Assembly: GCF_001722335.1 (NCBI RefSeq)
Contig: NZ_MIHA01000025.1
Span: 6,341 to 70,340, forward strand
Origin: Mycolicibacterium flavescens
GTDB taxonomy: Bacteria; Actinomycetota; Actinomycetes; Mycobacteriales; Mycobacteriaceae
Direction of reading: 5' to 3'
DNA: 64,000 nt
In this document: positions 24,941-35,300 of the stretch, piece after piece
How the letters are laid out: every line of letters starts with the position of its first letter
How positions within the stretch are numbered: position 1 is the first letter of the stretch
The notes under the pieces: model-generated
What the model was told of the DNA's origin: nothing
Seen by the model: the letters and a program-made list of their open reading frames with translations, nothing else
Database searches by the model: none
Position numbers and translations under genes: made by a program

Positions 24941-27900
24941 CCGTGACCACCGACTCCCGCCGCGACGACGTGCGGATCGCCCGCTGGGTGGCCACGATCG
25001 CCGGCCTGCTCGGGTTCCTGCTGTCGGTCGCGACCCCGCTGCTGCCGGTCGAACAGACCACCGCGACGCTGAACTGGCCGCAGAACGGGCGGCTCGACAA
25101 CGTCACCGCCCCGCTGATCAGCCAGACGCCGGTGACGATGTCGGTGACCGTGCCGTGCGAGGTGGTCCGGTCGATGCCGCCGCGCGGCGGGCTGATCCTG
25201 GGCACCGCACCCAAAGACGGCAAACAGGCTGCGCTGCAGGCGCTTTTCGTCACCGTCGGGCCGGAGCGCGTCGACATCACCGACCGCAATGTGGTGGTGG
25301 CCAGCGTGCCGCGCGCGCGGGTCGCGGGACCCGAGTGTGAACGCATCGAGATCACCTCGTCCGAAGACGGCACGTTCGCGACGTTCGTCGGGCTGACCAA
25401 AGCCGACGGCTCACCGCAGTACAGCGGCTTCCCGGACCCGAACCTGCGCCCGACGATCGTCGGGGTCTTCACCGACCTGACCGGGCCCGCGCCGCCGGGG
25501 CTGAGCCTGTCCGCGGACATCGACACCCGGTTCACCACCGAGCCGACCCCGCTCAAGCTGGCGGCGATGCTGCTGGCGATCCTGTCCACGGCGATCGCGC
25601 TGTTGGCGCTGTGGCGGCTGGACCGGATGGACGGGCGGCGGATGCGCCGGTGGATCCCGCAGCGGTGGCGCACCTTCACGTCGACCGACGTCGCGGTGAT
25701 CGGCGGGTTCGCGGTCTGGCACGTCATCGGGGCGAACTCATCGGACGACGGCTACATCCTCGGCATGGCCCGGGTCGCCGGGCACGCCGGGTACATGTCG
25801 AACTACTTCCGGTGGTTCGGCAGCCCGGAAGACCCGTTCGGCTGGTACTACAACGTGCTGGCGATGATGACCAGCGTCAGCGACTCCAGCATCTGGATGC
25901 GCCTGCCCGACCTGATCTGCGGAATCCTGTGCTGGCTGTTGCTGTCTCGCGAAGTGCTGCCGCGGCTGGGACCGGCGGTGGCGGCGAGCAGGCCCGCGCT
26001 GTGGGCGGCCGGCCTGGTGCTGCTGGCGGCGTGGATGCCGTTCAACAACGGGCTGCGCCCCGAGGGGCAGATCGCCACCGGAGCGCTGATCACCTACGTG
26101 CTGATCGAGCGGGCGATCACCTCGGGCCGGCTCACCCCCGCGGCGTTCGCGATCATCACCGCGGCGTTCACGCTGGGGATCCAGCCGACCGGGCTGATCG
26201 CGGTGGCCGCACTGGTGGCCGGCGGGCGTCCGCTGCTGCGAATCCTGGTGCGGCGCAGGCGCGTCGTCGGGGTGTGGCCGCTGCTGCTGCCGCTGCTGGC
26301 CGCGGGCACGGTGATCCTGCCCGTCGTCTTCGCCGACCAGACCATCGCAACGGTGTTGGAGGCCACCAGGATCCGCACCGACATCGGTCCGAACCAGGAG
26401 TGGTACACCGAGAACCTGCGCTACTACTACCTGATCCTGCCGACCGTCGACGGGTCGCTGTCGCGGCGGTTCGGATTCCTGATCACCGCGCTGTCGCTGT
26501 TCGTGTCGATGTTCATCATGCTGCGACGCGGCCGGGTGCCCGGAGTCGCGCGCGGGCCGGCGTGGCGGTTGATGGGCATCATCCTGGGCACCGTGTTCTT
26601 CCTGATGTTCACCCCGACGAAGTGGGTGCACCACTTCGGCCTGTTCGCCGCGGTGGGTGCGGCGATGGCGGCACTGGTGACGGTGCTGGCCTCGCCCGCG
26701 GTGCTCAAGTGGTCCCGCAACCGGATGGCGTTCCTGGCCGCGGTGCTGTTCGTGCTGGCGCTGTGCTTCGCCACCACCAACGGCTGGTGGTATGTCTCGA
26801 GCTTCGGTGTGCCGTTCAACAACGACATGCCCGCGATCGGCGGAATCACCGTCAGCACAGTCTTCTTCGTGTTGTTCGCGATCGCCGCGGTGTGGGCGAC
26901 GTGGCTGCACTTCTCGTCGCGGGATCGCGGCGAGGGGCGCATCGCGCGAGCGTTGACGACGGCGCCGGTGCCGGTCACGGCCGGGTTCATGGTGCTGGTG
27001 TTCGTCGGGTCGATGCTGATCGGCGTGGTGCGCCAGTACCCGACCTACTCGAACGGATGGGCCAACCTGCGGGCGTTCGCGGGCGGCTGCATGCTGGCCG
27101 ACGACGTGCTCGTCGAACCCGACGCCAACGACGGCTTCATGACGCCGCTACCGGGCGACTACGGGCCGCTGGGCCCGCTGGGTGGCGTCGACCCGGTCGG
27201 CTTCACCCCGAACGGTGTGCCGGAAAAGATTGTCGCCGAGGCGATCCGGATGAACCTGCCGATGCCGGGTACCGACTACGACTGGGACCAGCCGACCGAG
27301 CTGTCGCGGCCGGGGGTGAACGGTTCGACGGTGCCGCTGCCGTACGGCCTGGACCCGGCGCGGGTTCCGGTGGCGGGCAGCTATACCGAAGGGCCGCAAC
27401 AGGAGAGCACGCTGGCGTCGGCGTGGTACGAGCTCCCGCCCGCCGACGACGCCCACCCGCTGGTGGTGGTGACCGCCGCGGGCACCATCACCGGCGACAG
27501 CGTGTTCAACGGGCGCACCGAGGGTCAGACCGTCGAACTGGAGTACGCGCGACGGGGTCCCGACGGGGCACTGTTACCGGGCGGCCGCCTGGTGCCCTAC
27601 GACCTGGGTCCGATTCCGTCGTGGCGCAACCTGCGCTTCCCGCGTTCGGACATCCCGGCCGATGCGGTCGCGGTTCGCGTTGTGGCCGAGGATCGTTCGC
27701 TGACCCCCGGCGACTGGGTGGCGGTGACGCCGCCGCGGGTGCCGGAACTGCGTTCGGTGCAGGAGTACGTCGGTTCCGAACAGCCGGTCCTGATGGACTG
27801 GGCGGTCGGACTGGCCTTCCCGTGTCAGCAGCCCATGCTGCACGCCAACGGCGTCACCGACGTGCCGAAGTTCCGCATCACGCCGGATTACAACGCCAAG

Positions 27901-28143
27901 CGCAAGGACACCGACACCTGGCAGGACGGGCTCAACGGCGGACTGCTGGGGATCTCCGACCTGCTGCTGCGGGCGCACGTGATGGCGACGTACCTGTCGC
28001 AGGACTGGGGCCGTGACTGGGGCTCGCTGCGCCGGTTCGAGCCGACGCCGGACTCGCGGGACGCGCAGCCGGCGGAGCTGGAGTTCGGCACGCAGACCCA
28101 CAGCGGCCTGTACAGCCCGGGACACATCCGCATCAAGCCCTAG
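24937..28143 (+). CDS. embB: Arabinosyltransferase EmbB (ethambutol target)
   Basis: A 1068-residue GT-C arabinosyltransferase, orthologue of Rv3795. The catalytic base corresponds to Asp270 in [14 protein letters not shown] (Asp299 in M. tuberculosis). Met277 corresponds to Met306, the commonest ethambutol-resistance site, and the segment here has the susceptible-type ILGM sequence. GIQPTGL marks another resistance-associated loop. It dimerises with EmbA and uses decaprenyl-phosphoryl-arabinose outside the membrane. The ATG overlaps the embA stop. It is the last gene of the emb run; 76 nt separate it from the next gene. Confidence 0.96.
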   Translation: MTVTTDSRRDDVRIARWVATIAGLLGFLLSVATPLLPVEQTTATLNWPQNGRLDNVTAPLISQTPVTMSVTVPCEVVRSMPPRGGLILGTAPKDGKQAALQALFVTVGPERVDITDRNVVVASVPRARVAGPECERIEITSSEDGTFATFVGLTKADGSPQYSGFPDPNLRPTIVGVFTDLTGPAPPGLSLSADIDTRFTTEPTPLKLAAMLLAILSTAIALLALWRLDRMDGRRMRRWIPQRWRTFTSTDVAVIGGFAVWHVIGANSSDDGYILGMARVAGHAGYMSNYFRWFGSPEDPFGWYYNVLAMMTSVSDSSIWMRLPDLICGILCWLLLSREVLPRLGPAVAASRPALWAAGLVLLAAWMPFNNGLRPEGQIATGALITYVLIERAITSGRLTPAAFAIITAAFTLGIQPTGLIAVAALVAGGRPLLRILVRRRRVVGVWPLLLPLLAAGTVILPVVFADQTIATVLEATRIRTDIGPNQEWYTENLRYYYLILPTVDGSLSRRFGFLITALSLFVSMFIMLRRGRVPGVARGPAWRLMGIILGTVFFLMFTPTKWVHHFGLFAAVGAAMAALVTVLASPAVLKWSRNRMAFLAAVLFVLALCFATTNGWWYVSSFGVPFNNDMPAIGGITVSTVFFVLFAIAAVWATWLHFSSRDRGEGRIARALTTAPVPVTAGFMVLVFVGSMLIGVVRQYPTYSNGWANLRAFAGGCMLADDVLVEPDANDGFMTPLPGDYGPLGPLGGVDPVGFTPNGVPEKIVAEAIRMNLPMPGTDYDWDQPTELSRPGVNGSTVPLPYGLDPARVPVAGSYTEGPQQESTLASAWYELPPADDAHPLVVVTAAGTITGDSVFNGRTEGQTVELEYARRGPDGALLPGGRLVPYDLGPIPSWRNLRFPRSDIPADAVAVRVVAEDRSLTPGDWVAVTPPRVPELRSVQEYVGSEQPVLMDWAVGLAFPCQQPMLHANGVTDVPKFRITPDYNAKRKDTDTWQDGLNGGLLGISDLLLRAHVMATYLSQDWGRDWGSLRRFEPTPDSRDAQPAELEFGTQTHSGLYSPGHIRIKP

Positions 28144-28219
28144 GGTGCACGCAGGCTCGCCGAACAGGGGGTACGAGGTATCGTCACGTCGGACTCGAAC
28201 GGAAACGAGGTCGACCGTC

Positions 28220-29371
28220 TTGCTGGGTGTGCGCCGGTACATGCTGGTGGTGGCGGCTCTCTGGCTGCTGCTGCCCGTCGCACTGCTCACCTCGCCGCAC
28301 GCCGTCGCCCAGTCCGAGCCGGAGCCGCCGTCTGACCCGCGGTCCATCTCCGTCGCCGTCCACCCGCTCGAACCGTTCGTCATGCCGACCGGCAGCGAGG
28401 GCCTGACCGGGTTCAGCATCGACGTGTGGGAGGAGATTGCCAAGCGGCTGAACTGGTCCACCGAATACGTCGACACCCACGATGTGCGCGGACAGTTGGC
28501 CGCCGTCGCCGACGGCCGGGCCGAGGTGGCGGTCGGCGGCATCTCGCTGACGGCGGAGCGGGAACAGTCCTTCGACTTCACCCACCCCACGCTCGACGCC
28601 GGCCTGCAGATCATCGTGCCCGTGCACGACACCCGGCCCACCGTCCCCGGTCTCGGCGGGTACCTGGACCTCCTGCTGTCCCGCACGATGCTGATCTGGC
28701 TCAGCGCCGCCGTCGTCGTCAGCGTCGTGCCCGCCCACATCTTCTGGCTGGTCGAGCGGCGCAGCGCCGAACCGGTCGTCGCGCGCGCCTACTTCCCCGG
28801 CATCTTCCAGGCGTTCGGCTGGGGCATCGGGTCGCTGGTCGGCAAGAACAGCGCCTCGGCCACCCGGACGGTGACCAAGGCGCTGGCGGTGCTGTGGGGT
28901 TTCGCCGGCATCGTGTTCGTCGCGTACTACTCGGCCAACCTCAGCGCCACGTTGACCGTCGCCAAGCTCGACGCCAAGATCACCGGTCCGGCCGACCTGT
29001 ACGACAAGCGGGTCGCCACCGTCACCGACACCACCGCCGCGGAGTTCCTGCGCGGCATGGGCATCGAGCACACCGAGACGCCGACCATCGAGGACTCCTA
29101 CCACCTGCTGCGCGAAGAGGGTTACGACGCAGTGGTCTTCGACGCCCCCGTGCTGCGCTACTACGTCGCCCACCGCGGCGAAGGCGTGGCCGTGATGGCC
29201 GGGCCCGTCTTCCACGAAGAGGACCAGGGATTCGTCACCCGGATCGACAGCCCGCTGCGAAAACCCATCAACCAGGCCCTGTTCCGGATGCACGAGGACG
29301 GCACCTACAACTTCATCAAGGAGAAGTGGTTCGGCGACGAGGTCGCGACCACCGCGGGCGATCTGAACTAG
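28220..29371 (+). CDS. Prokaryotic ionotropic glutamate receptor-like ligand-gated channel (GluR0 architecture)
   Basis: A 383-residue protein with the GluR0-type order: signal peptide (1-31), S1 half of a periplasmic binding domain (about 41-135), membrane helix (157-178), re-entrant pore loop (about 192-207), membrane helix (220-245), then S2 (about 250-375). S1 carries [18 protein letters not shown] (106-123), which matches the iGluR LTITxxRExxxDFSKP pattern including the ligand-carboxylate arginine (Arg114). The second helix ends [11 protein letters not shown], like the eukaryotic SYTANLAAF gate motif. The pore loop GWGIGSLVG lacks the TVGYG potassium filter of GluR0. The start is a TTG with ACGAGG 9 nt upstream; ATG 28241 is the alternative. 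Confidence 0.8.
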   Translation: MLGVRRYMLVVAALWLLLPVALLTSPHAVAQSEPEPPSDPRSISVAVHPLEPFVMPTGSEGLTGFSIDVWEEIAKRLNWSTEYVDTHDVRGQLAAVADGRAEVAVGGISLTAEREQSFDFTHPTLDAGLQIIVPVHDTRPTVPGLGGYLDLLLSRTMLIWLSAAVVVSVVPAHIFWLVERRSAEPVVARAYFPGIFQAFGWGIGSLVGKNSASATRTVTKALAVLWGFAGIVFVAYYSANLSATLTVAKLDAKITGPADLYDKRVATVTDTTAAEFLRGMGIEHTETPTIEDSYHLLREEGYDAVVFDAPVLRYYVAHRGEGVAVMAGPVFHEEDQGFVTRIDSPLRKPINQALFRMHEDGTYNFIKEKWFGDEVATTAGDLN

Positions 29372-30666
29372 CTGCCGGTGTTGCTCTGCAGGATGTCGTT
29401 GTGGCACTCCAACCGGCTCTGGCCGGTCTGCTGCACGCACACCAACACCGGATGCTCGGCCTCCGCACCGGCCGCGACGGTGGGCGCGGCGATCTCGCCG
29501 GGATACTTCGACCACAGGCTGGCGCCGGTGCTGGTCAACTTCGCGCAGTAGGCCGGGTCGCCGCCCTCGGTGATGCCCGCGGCGCCCAACGTCGCGCAGT
29601 TCGCGCCGATCACGACGACGGGCAGCGCCGCCGCCTCGGACGGGGTGGTGCGGTCACGGGCGCGCTCACCGACGACGAACGCCGTCGCCGCGACCGCCAT
29701 CACCGCAAGCACAGCCGCCGCCGACACGGTGATCCACCGCCGCTTGGGCGAGCGCTTTTTCGCATGCCGCGGCCCGGCCGTCGCGGCTGCCAGCATCGTC
29801 GGTTCCGACGCGCCGATATCCTGGCCTGCGACGCCGAGGCGCTGCGCCAACGCGCGCGCGAAGTCGATGCACCGGGCGTAACGCTCGCTCGGCTCCTTGG
29901 CCAGCGCCTTGTCGAAAACCGTTCCGAGACTGGACAATTCCGGCCGACGGGCACCGATCGCCGGCGGTGCCGCGGTCAGGTGCTGGCTGATCACCACCGC
30001 CGGGTTGGAGTGCTGGAACGGCGGCGTTCCGGTCAGAAGCTGAAAAGCCGTGGCCGCCAACGCGTACTGGTCGGCACGGCCGTCGATCCGCTCACCCTTG
30101 AGTTGTTCGGGGGCGGCGTACGCGACGGTGCCGACCGTCATGTTCGTCCCCGTCAGGCCGCTCGCGTCGTCACCTCGCCGGGCAATTCCGAAGTCGGCCA
30201 ACATGATCCGCTCATCGCCGGTTCTCGGGTTGGCGATCAGGATATTGGCCGGTTTGACGTCGCGATGGGTCAGGTTGCGCTGGTGGGCGTAGTCGAGCGC
30301 TTCGGCGACCGCGGTGACGATCGCGATCACCTGCTCGGGCGGCATACCGTCGGGGTAACGCTGCGCCCACTGCGCGGCGTCGGTGCCTTCGACGTAGTCC
30401 ATCGCGATCCACAGTTGACCGTCGACCTCGCCGCGGTCGTGCACCTCGACGATGTGCGGATGCCACAGCGATGCGGCGATGTCGGCTTCCCGGTTGAACC
30501 GCTCGCGGTACTCGGGGTCCGCACACACCGTCGCCGACAACACCTTCAGCGCGTCCTGGCGCGGAAGCCGCGGATGCCGGGCCAGATACACCTCACCCAT
30601 ACCGCCCGTGCCCAGCGATCGCAGGACGGTGTAGCCCGCGATCTCCTGACCCTCGGCTAGCGGCAT
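29368..30666 (-). CDS. Transmembrane Ser/Thr protein kinase (PknF/PknJ-like)
   Basis: A 432-residue Hanks-type kinase. It has a glycine loop [12 protein letters not shown] (18-29), Lys41, catalytic THRDVKPAN with Asp136, DFG at 158-160, activation-segment threonines (172, 174, 177, 180) and the APE motif in YAAPEQ. It is an RD kinase, so activation-loop autophosphorylation is expected. A basic juxtamembrane stretch (KKRSPKRRW) precedes one membrane helix (about 330-350). The short extracellular part has four cysteines (GANCATL, AYCAKL, LVCVQQ, LECHND), which could form two disulfides. The ATG follows a TACACT -10 box by 6 nt. It is tail to tail with the channel gene, 4-nt overlap. Substrates unknown. 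Confidence 0.9.
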   Translation of the reverse strand: MPLAEGQEIAGYTVLRSLGTGGMGEVYLARHPRLPRQDALKVLSATVCADPEYRERFNREADIAASLWHPHIVEVHDRGEVDGQLWIAMDYVEGTDAAQWAQRYPDGMPPEQVIAIVTAVAEALDYAHQRNLTHRDVKPANILIANPRTGDERIMLADFGIARRGDDASGLTGTNMTVGTVAYAAPEQLKGERIDGRADQYALAATAFQLLTGTPPFQHSNPAVVISQHLTAAPPAIGARRPELSSLGTVFDKALAKEPSERYARCIDFARALAQRLGVAGQDIGASEPTMLAAATAGPRHAKKRSPKRRWITVSAAAVLAVMAVAATAFVVGERARDRTTPSEAAALPVVVIGANCATLGAAGITEGGDPAYCAKLTSTGASLWSKYPGEIAAPTVAAGAEAEHPVLVCVQQTGQSRLECHNDILQSNTGS

Positions 30667-30672
30667 TGCCGC

Positions 30673-30678
30673 AGTGTA
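30673..30678 (-). promoter_or_regulatory. -10 box for the Ser/Thr kinase gene
   Basis: TACACT on the minus strand, 6 nt before the ATG at 30666, in the 64-nt gap after accD4. Leaderless arrangement. Confidence 0.5.
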
Positions 30679-30730
30679 ACGGCTACCGCAGCGGATCCCC
30701 AGGCTGCGTGTGGGACCACGCGCGAAGGGG

Positions 30731-32305
30731 TTAGATCGGGGTCAGGCCGTGTTTGCGTTGGACGCGGCTGATCTGCTTGTCCCGCAGCAGGTTCAACGAC
30801 TTGCGCAGCAGCAGCCTGGTCTCGTGCGGCTGGATCACCGCGTCGATGAACCCGCGCTCGGCGGCGATCCACGGCGTGGCCATATTGAGGTTGTAGCCCT
30901 CGATGAAGTCCGCCCGGATCTTCTGCACCTCGGGCGCCGTCGGGTCGGGGAACCGCTTGACCAGCAACTGCGCCGCCCCCTCGGCGCCGATCACCGCGAT
31001 GCGCGCGGTCGGCCACGCGAAGTTCAGATCCGCCGACAGCTGCTTGGACCCCATCACCGCGTACGCGCCGCCGTAGGACTTGCGGATCGTGATCGTCACC
31101 TTCGGCACGTCGGCCTCGACGACGGCGTTGAGGAACCGCCCGCCGCGCTTGATGATGCCGCCCTTCTCCTGCTGCACACCCGGCATGAAGCCCGGGGTGT
31201 CCACCACGAAAACCAAAGGCAGGTTGTAGGAGTCGCAGAACCGGATGAACCGGGCCGCCTTGTCGGACGCCTCGTTGTCGATCGCCCCGGACAGGTGCAT
31301 CGGCTGGTTGGCGACCACACCGACCGGTCGGCCGTCGACCCGCGCGAACGCGGTGATGATCGCCGGGCCCTGCTGCTCGGCGACGTCGAACACGTCGCCG
31401 TCGTCGAAGATCCGCAGCAGGATCTCGTGCATGTCGTAGGCCATGTTGTCGCTGTCCGGCACGATCGTGTCGAGCTCGTAGTCATGCGGCGTGAGCTCCG
31501 GTTCCAGACCCGGGTTGACGATCGGCGGATCGTCGAAGGTGTTGGCGGGCAGGAACTCCAGGTAGTCGCGCACGTACTGGAACGCCGCGGCCTCGCTCTC
31601 CACCACCTGGTGGATGTTGCCGTAGCGGGCCTGGGCGTCGGCGCCGCCGAGTTCGTCGAGCGACACGTCCTCACCCGTGACGTCCTTGATGACGTCGGGG
31701 CCGGTGACGAACATGTAGCCCTGATCGCGCACGGCCACCACCAGATCGGTCTGGATCGGCGAGTACACCGCACCGCCCGCGCACTTGCCGAGGATGATCG
31801 AGATCTCCGGCACCAGACCGCGCAGCAGTTCGTGACGACGGCCCAGCTCGGCGTACCACGCCAGCGACGTCACCGCGTCCTGGATCCGCGCGCCCGCCGA
31901 ATCGTTGATGCCGATGATCGGGCAGCCGACCATCGCCACCCACTCCATCAGCTTGGCGACCTTGCGGCCGAACATCTCGCCGACCGAACCCTGGAACACC
32001 GTCTGGTCGTGGCTGAACACGCCGACCGGGCGGCCGTTGATCCGCGCGTGACCGGTCACCACGCCGTCGCCGTACAACGCGTTCGGGTCGCCCGGCGTCT
32101 TGGCCAGCGCGCCGATCTCCAGGAAACTGCCGGGGTCCACCAGCGCGTGGATGCGGGCCCGCGCGCTCGGGATACCCTTCTTCTCGCGCTTGGCGACGGC
32201 CTTCTCGCCGCCCGGCTCCTTCGCCAGCTCCAGCTTCTCGCGGAGTTCGGCGAGGAGTTCCGCGGTCGTGCGGGTGCGGATGGGTGGCAGCGATTCAGTC
32301 GTCAC
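30731..32305 (-). CDS. accD4: Acyl-CoA carboxylase beta subunit AccD4
   Basis: A 524-residue carboxyltransferase subunit, orthologue of Rv3799c. With AccA3, AccD5 and AccE it carboxylates the C24-26 acyl-CoA that Pks13 uses as the alpha branch of mycolic acids. The two crotonase-like halves are visible. [12 protein letters not shown] (about residues 129-140) is in the N-half. [10 protein letters not shown] and [13 protein letters not shown], which bind biotin and acyl-CoA, are in the C-half. The ATG overlaps the pks13 stop (ATGA), so AccD4 is coupled to its consumer. It ends the fadD32-pks13-accD4 operon. Confidence 0.95.
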   Translation of the reverse strand: MTTESLPPIRTRTTAELLAELREKLELAKEPGGEKAVAKREKKGIPSARARIHALVDPGSFLEIGALAKTPGDPNALYGDGVVTGHARINGRPVGVFSHDQTVFQGSVGEMFGRKVAKLMEWVAMVGCPIIGINDSAGARIQDAVTSLAWYAELGRRHELLRGLVPEISIILGKCAGGAVYSPIQTDLVVAVRDQGYMFVTGPDVIKDVTGEDVSLDELGGADAQARYGNIHQVVESEAAAFQYVRDYLEFLPANTFDDPPIVNPGLEPELTPHDYELDTIVPDSDNMAYDMHEILLRIFDDGDVFDVAEQQGPAIITAFARVDGRPVGVVANQPMHLSGAIDNEASDKAARFIRFCDSYNLPLVFVVDTPGFMPGVQQEKGGIIKRGGRFLNAVVEADVPKVTITIRKSYGGAYAVMGSKQLSADLNFAWPTARIAVIGAEGAAQLLVKRFPDPTAPEVQKIRADFIEGYNLNMATPWIAAERGFIDAVIQPHETRLLLRKSLNLLRDKQISRVQRKHGLTPI

Positions 32306-35300
32306 TTCGCCCGCTTCTCCTCAGACTCGATCCGGGTGATGGCCTCGCTCATGTGCGCGCCGACCTTCGCAATGTACGGCTCGTCGATCGCCTGGATGTG
32401 CTCACCCCCGATCGGCACCACCTCGAGCTCGGAGACGAACTGCCCCCAGCCGCCGTCGGGCTGGCGCGTCGCGTAGCGCGGCTCGAAGTAGATCGCGTCG
32501 TCGTGGTAGCGGTCGGCCATGTACAGCGTCACCTTGCCGTCGTACGGCTTGATCTCGGCGGTGTCGATAGCCCGCTGATCCAGGTACGACGTGCGCTGGT
32601 GCTCGATGATGCCGCCGGGGATCTGCACCCCGCTCTGGCTCACGACGTCCAGGACGAACCTCACCTGACCCTCGTCGTCGAGCTTCTCGAGCTCCTCGTA
32701 CGGGATCTCGGGCACCTCGACGTTGAACGTGCGCTCGGCGAACCGGGCGTAGCGGTCCCAGCGTGCGCGGGTCTCCTCCTGCGTCTGCGGGATCTCCTCG
32801 CCCGGGCGCACCGCGTCGATCAGCCCGACGAACCGCACGTCGGCGCCGGCCTGCTTCAGCCCGATCGCGCACGCGTACGCCAGCACACCGCCCAGCGACC
32901 AGCCGGCCAGGATGAACGGCCGGTGCCGCTTTTCCCCCGTCGCTTCGCTCGCCCAGCCGTTGAGCTCCAGCAGCTTCGGCACGTACTCGCGGGCGCGGTC
33001 CTCGATCGACCCCTCGACGCGTTCGATGCCGTACATCGGGGTGTCGGCGGGCAGCCGCTTGAGCAGCGGCTCGTAGACCACCGTCGATCCGCCCGCGGCG
33101 TGGAACACGAACACCGGGATCCGGTCCGAACCTTCCTGCGGGGCACGGATCGTCCGCACGAAGCCGTCGATCTTGCCGCCCTCGAGGTACTCGCGCACCG
33201 TGGTCGACAACTCCTCGATGGTCTTCGCGGAGCGGACGTCCTCGACGGTGACCGTGCCTTCGTCGACGCGTTCGGTCAGCCGGTCGGCGATCTTGGTCGC
33301 GGTCGCGTCGTCGATGGCGGGCAGCTCGTTGAAGATGCCGCCCGGCGACTTGCCGGTGACGATCGCCCAGGTCGCGAACGTGACGCGCTCAGCGGCGTCG
33401 CGCGGCGGGACGTCGGAACCCAGCGCCTCGGTGACCGCCTCCTGGGTGAGGACCTTGGCGGCAGCCGCGACCGTGGACTGCGACGGCTTGCCCGGTCCGC
33501 TCGGATCGGTGGGCGGCGGCGGGACCGGTCCCGACGGGTCGGTCGGCGGCGCCGGGATTTCGCTGGACTGGGTGGACGGCTCGGCCTGCGGATCGGGGGC
33601 CGGGGCGCCGACGGTGCCCGGGCTGGCGCCGCTGAGGACCTCGGCCCGGCCCCTCTTGTTGTCGGCCTTGTCGTCGTCCTGGGTGCCCAGCGGGTGCCCG
33701 GCCTCGGCCAGCTTCTCCTCGAGCTCGGCCACGGTACTCGCCCCGCCCATCAGCTCGGCCTGCTCGGCGGCGATCTCCTCGGCGGTCTTGCCCTTCTGCG
33801 CCTCGGCGAGCTGGTCGACCTCGTCGCGGTGCTCGATCGCGTACTCGATCAGCTTCTCCACCGCGTACAGGTTCGCGTCGCGCACCGCGGTCAGCTGAAT
33901 CGGCGGCAGGTCGAAGTCGTACTCGACGCGGTTCTTGATCCGCACCGCCATCAGCGAGTCCAGGCCGAGCTCGATCAGCGGCACCTCCCACGGCAGGTCC
34001 TCGGGTTCGTAACCCATGGCCCCCCCGACGATCGCGCCGAGCCGGTCGTGGATGGTCTCCCCCGAATCGGGCGACCACTTGGCGAAGCCCGCGGCCAGGC
34101 CGGCGCCGGCGGTCAGGTTGTCCTGCAGGATCTCCGCGTCGTCCTCTTCGGGCTCGGCGGGAGTGCCCGAAACCTCTTCGGCGACAGTCGCTCCGGTCGC
34201 CACGGCGACCGGCAGTGCGCCTGCCGCGCCGTTGCGGCTGACCACCGCGTCGTACACCAGCGTGAACGACTCGTCGATGCGGGCGTGCACCTGCACGCTG
34301 GCGCCGCCTGGATGGCGGGTCAGCGTGGTGACCAGCCGCGCACCATCACCGGGCACCGCGCGCTGCTCGGAGGCCACCAGCTTGGCGTCCGGAAGCACCT
34401 GCGCGGCCGCGGCTTTCACCAGCGCCGCCAGGTCGGGCTCGCCCTTGGGCTCGAACTCCCAGACGTGCCTGCCGTCCGGGGTGGCGACGTGGTTGCCCGG
34501 CATCACGATCGAGCTGTCGCCGGTGAACCGGGCGTCGAGCCAGTGCGGCTTGCGCTTGAACCGGGTCGGCGGGATGTTGGCGTACTCGCCCTTGTCGAAG
34601 AGGGTCCGGAAGTCGAGGTCGTGGCCGTGCACGTACAGCTGCGCCATCGCGGCCGTCATCGAGTCGACCTCGTCCTGCTTGCGGGCCAGCGTCGCGATCA
34701 GCTGCGCGTCGTGCAGACCGGCCGCCGCGGTGGTGAGCCCAACCTGCATGAGCGCCACCGGGTTCGGTGCCAGCTCGAGGAACGTGGTGTGCCCGTTGTC
34801 GACGGCGTTGCGGATGCCGTGGGTGAAGTAGACGCTGTGCCGCAGCCCCTTCTTCCAGTAGTCGACGTCGTGGATCGTCTCGCCGGGGCGCAGGTAGCGG
34901 CCCTCGTGCACGGTCGAGAAGTAGCCGATGGTGATCGGGTGCGCCTCGATGCCGACGAGTTCGGCGGCCAACTCGCCCAGCAGCGGATCCATCTGCGAGG
35001 TGTGGCTGGCGCCCTTGGTCTGGAACTTGCGGGCGAACTTGCCCTCGGACTCGGCGCGCTCGATGATCGCGTCGACCTGTTCGGGCGGGCCGCCGATGAC
35101 GGTCTGCGTCGGGGCGGCGTACACGCACACCTCGAGGTCCTTGAAGTCGGCGAAGACGGTCTCGATCTCGTCGGCCGAGTACTCGACCAGCGCCATCAAC
35201 CGGATCCACTCGCCGAACAGCATCGCCTCGCCCTCACCCATCAGGTGCGAGCGCGAGCAGATGGTGCGGGTCGCGTCCTCCAGCGACAGGCCTCCGGCGA

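Noticed and set aside
25737..25800. Natural ethambutol-resistance change in EmbB
   Set aside because: The segment around Met277 (Met306 equivalent) reads ILGM, as in susceptible M. tuberculosis.
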